Assembly: GCA_934256705.1 (NCBI GenBank)
Contig: CAKQPF010000044.1
Span: forward strand, 1 to 30,465
Direction of reading: 5' to 3'
DNA length: 30,465 bases
Source of the DNA: an uncultured Prevotella sp.
Lineage (GTDB): Bacteria; Bacteroidota; Bacteroidia; Bacteroidales; Bacteroidaceae
Shown here: positions 29,409-30,465 of the stretch, piece by piece
Layout of the letters: each line of letters starts with the position of its first letter
How positions within the stretch are numbered: the first letter of the stretch is position 1
Made by a program: the position numbers and the translations under genes
Notes under the pieces: model-generated
Seen by the model: only the letters and a program-made list of their open reading frames with translations
Told to the model about the DNA's origin: nothing
Database searches by the model: none

Positions 29409-29815
29409 TTAGTTTGCCTCAATGTAATGTCCTAATCGGTCGGCTCTTGTTCCATCGGTAAAAAGATAGAAATGTCCACCAGGATTTTCTATGACAGAGA
29501 CTTCAGTATAAGTGAAATCGGGATATTTCGTATGTAATGTGTCAAGCACACGACTTGATATAGCAGTGTCTTCTGGCAAGGCATATCTCGTCTCCTTCCA
29601 TTTTGCATCAGGATCATTTGAATCAAATAATACCGACTTTAACACACCGTCGTGCATGATAAGATAGTTGTCATAGCCCAGGTCGTTGATATATCCAAGT
29701 AATGTGGCACCTTTATAATGCTCGGAAATCCAGACTATATCGGTAGGGAACGGTCTAACGTAAGCGTTATTGTTCAGTTCATAATCGCAAGACTTGAGCA
29801 CCGTGCCCTCGCTGT
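29409..29815 (-). pseudogene. 5'-truncated remnant of a PepSY-like (DUF2874) gene
   Basis: The frame is open from 29834, but the first residues (MERSY from a TTG) are encoded by the DNA of the upstream hepT gene read in another frame. The native part begins at about GYSEGTVLKSCDYE, so the N-terminus, including any signal peptide or lipobox, is missing. The rest resembles Bacteroidota PepSY-like putative-peptidase-inhibitor proteins: WISEHYKGATLLGYIND, then the LPEDTAISSRVLDTLHTKYP and FTYTEVSVIENPGGHFYLFTDG phrases. There is no start codon with plausible context. The family call is moderate; truncation at the junction near 29815 is well supported. Confidence 0.6.
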
Positions 29816-30073
29816 ACCCATAGCTCCTTTCCAATCTACTTCCGGGTAGTTTGCCAGAAGTTGCTTTTGAGTCATTTTATCAATACTTTTGATGCTTTCT
29901 CCTATTGCAAGAAGCAACATGCAGGTACTTTCAAGGCGTTCCATGCCAGCAGTGGAAAGCACATAATATTGGGAATCATCAATTGCTTTGGAATTATTGA
30001 TGATTCTTTCAATGGTCGAAGCTATGCGTTTGAGTGAATAGTATAAGAGTTCTTCGTCATGCATATATTCCAT
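29774..30073 (-). pseudogene. hepT: Truncated HepT (HEPN ribonuclease toxin) lacking its active-site motif
   Basis: The first 86 residues match the HepT/DUF86 family: MHDEELLYYSLKRIASTIERI at the start, LLAIGESIKSIDKM in the middle and LLANYPEVDWKGAMG near the end. In intact HepT the next bases encode the R-x4-6-H-x-Y active site (for example MRDIIAHxYF). Here the sequence changes at about 29815 to an unrelated tail, TARARCSSLAIMN, and stops. The catalytic motif and last helix are therefore absent. The start is either ATG 30073 or ATG 30064; both overlap the mntA stop (30059-30057), as usual for the pair. The protein is expected to be non-toxic, though it might still bind MntA. Confidence 0.75.
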
Positions 30074-30350
30074 CTCTTTTAATTTGTTTCAAAAGCATAG
30101 GATTCATGTTGTTGCGAAGTCGGACAATATCAACAGACCTACCAAAGAGCTCTTGCAGTTCTTCCTTGATGTGAACCAATGTAAATAAGTCTGGCTTTTT
30201 CATCTCGACACAAACATCAACGTCGCTGTCTTCGGTCTGTTCGTTTCTCGCCACAGATCCAAAGATTCCAATCTTTGTAATGCCATAAGCATCAGCTTTG
30301 GTGCTCAGGTATCTACGAAGTAGGGTAATGTAATCGTTTGCTGTTTTCAT
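30057..30350 (-). CDS. mntA: MntA antitoxin, minimal nucleotidyltransferase
   Basis: The 97-residue protein is a minimal nucleotidyltransferase with the GSX10DXD signature: Gly31-Ser32, ten residues, then Asp43 and Asp45 (DSDVDV). Family members neutralise HepT by adding AMP to a tyrosine of the toxin's active site. KEELQELFGRSVDIVRLRN is the usual second half carrying the third Asp (SVDIV). The antitoxin appears intact, while its toxin partner downstream has lost the very motif that is modified. A -7 element (TATTTTTG, 30377-30370) lies 20 bases before the ATG. Confidence 0.9.
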   Translation of the reverse strand: MKTANDYITLLRRYLSTKADAYGITKIGIFGSVARNEQTEDSDVDVCVEMKKPDLFTLVHIKEELQELFGRSVDIVRLRNNMNPMLLKQIKRDGIYA

Positions 30351-30369
30351 TATCTTTTCATTTTTGCCA

Positions 30370-30377
30370 CAAAAATA
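30370..30377 (-). promoter_or_regulatory. -7 element for mntA-hepT
   Basis: The minus strand reads TATTTTTG, matching TANNTTTG, close to the mntA ATG at 30350. The remaining 88 bases to the window edge are A/T-rich with a small GCAAT/ATTGC palindrome at 30418-30433 and no gene. Confidence 0.5.
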
Positions 30378-30465
30378 CGATTTTATTATTTACGTATTGT
30401 TTAAAAAATAACTTCCGCAATTTCCATATTGCGTTCTTTAGTCGATGTTATTACGAAATGCCTCA

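Overview
The window reads as a chromosomal segment of a Bacteroidota bacterium, most likely Prevotella/Segatella or a close relative. The main signs are the Bacteroidota -7 promoter element (TANNTTTG, often TACCTTTG or TAACTTTG) in front of many genes, a fused MurF-alanine racemase, a large secreted protein ending in a type IX-style C-terminal sorting domain, and gaps rich in short tandem repeats. I see no rRNA, tRNA, CRISPR array, transposase or prophage.

Layout. Positions 1-2320 hold a possible leftward gene start at the edge and then typA. A leftward block follows: an N-acetylmuramoyl-L-alanine amidase, an MCE/MlaD lipid-transport protein, dnaA and the L-rhamnose mutarotase rhaM. Positions 7195-8910 carry folB, a free-standing protein resembling the C-terminal domain of B12-dependent ribonucleotide reductase, and a YjjG-like HAD phosphatase, all leftward. 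A rightward beta-phosphoglucomutase-like HAD gene and a leftward secreted S37-like peptidase come next. Positions 12024-16038 form a leftward unit: promoter, long leader with an unlisted 58-codon ORF, a 1179-residue Ig-like secreted protein and a 74-residue small protein. comF (rightward) meets recX (leftward) at a compact hairpin; recX overlaps by one base the end of a hexuronate-type MFS transporter, and a paralogous transporter lies upstream. murF-alr, a GH2 enzyme, a GH105 hydrolase, a radical SAM protein and a third HAD protein complete the leftward run. A small secreted protein (rightward) is followed by a broken region where a truncated HepT toxin gene is joined to the remnant of a PepSY-like gene, with the antitoxin gene mntA intact upstream.

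How the genes fit together. GH105, GH2, two ACS-type hexuronate transporters and rhaM are the kind of parts used to process pectin or rhamnogalacturonan fragments, but they are interleaved with housekeeping genes and there is no SusC/SusD pair here, so this is not a classical PUL. TypA, DnaA, MurF-Alr, amidase, MlaD, FolB, RecX and ComF are core functions.

The most unusual content lies between the genes: heptamer and octamer microsatellites that fold into long hairpins at three convergent or tandem gene ends, a dispersed hairpin family whose arms differ between copies by compensatory changes, a separate inverted-repeat array upstream of dnaA, and a 22-bp-period degenerate array at 9083-9214. 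No complete new defence or biosynthetic system is visible. The best candidates for undescribed biology are the repeat families, the 58-codon leader ORF, the solitary reductase-type domain and the HepT fusion scar.
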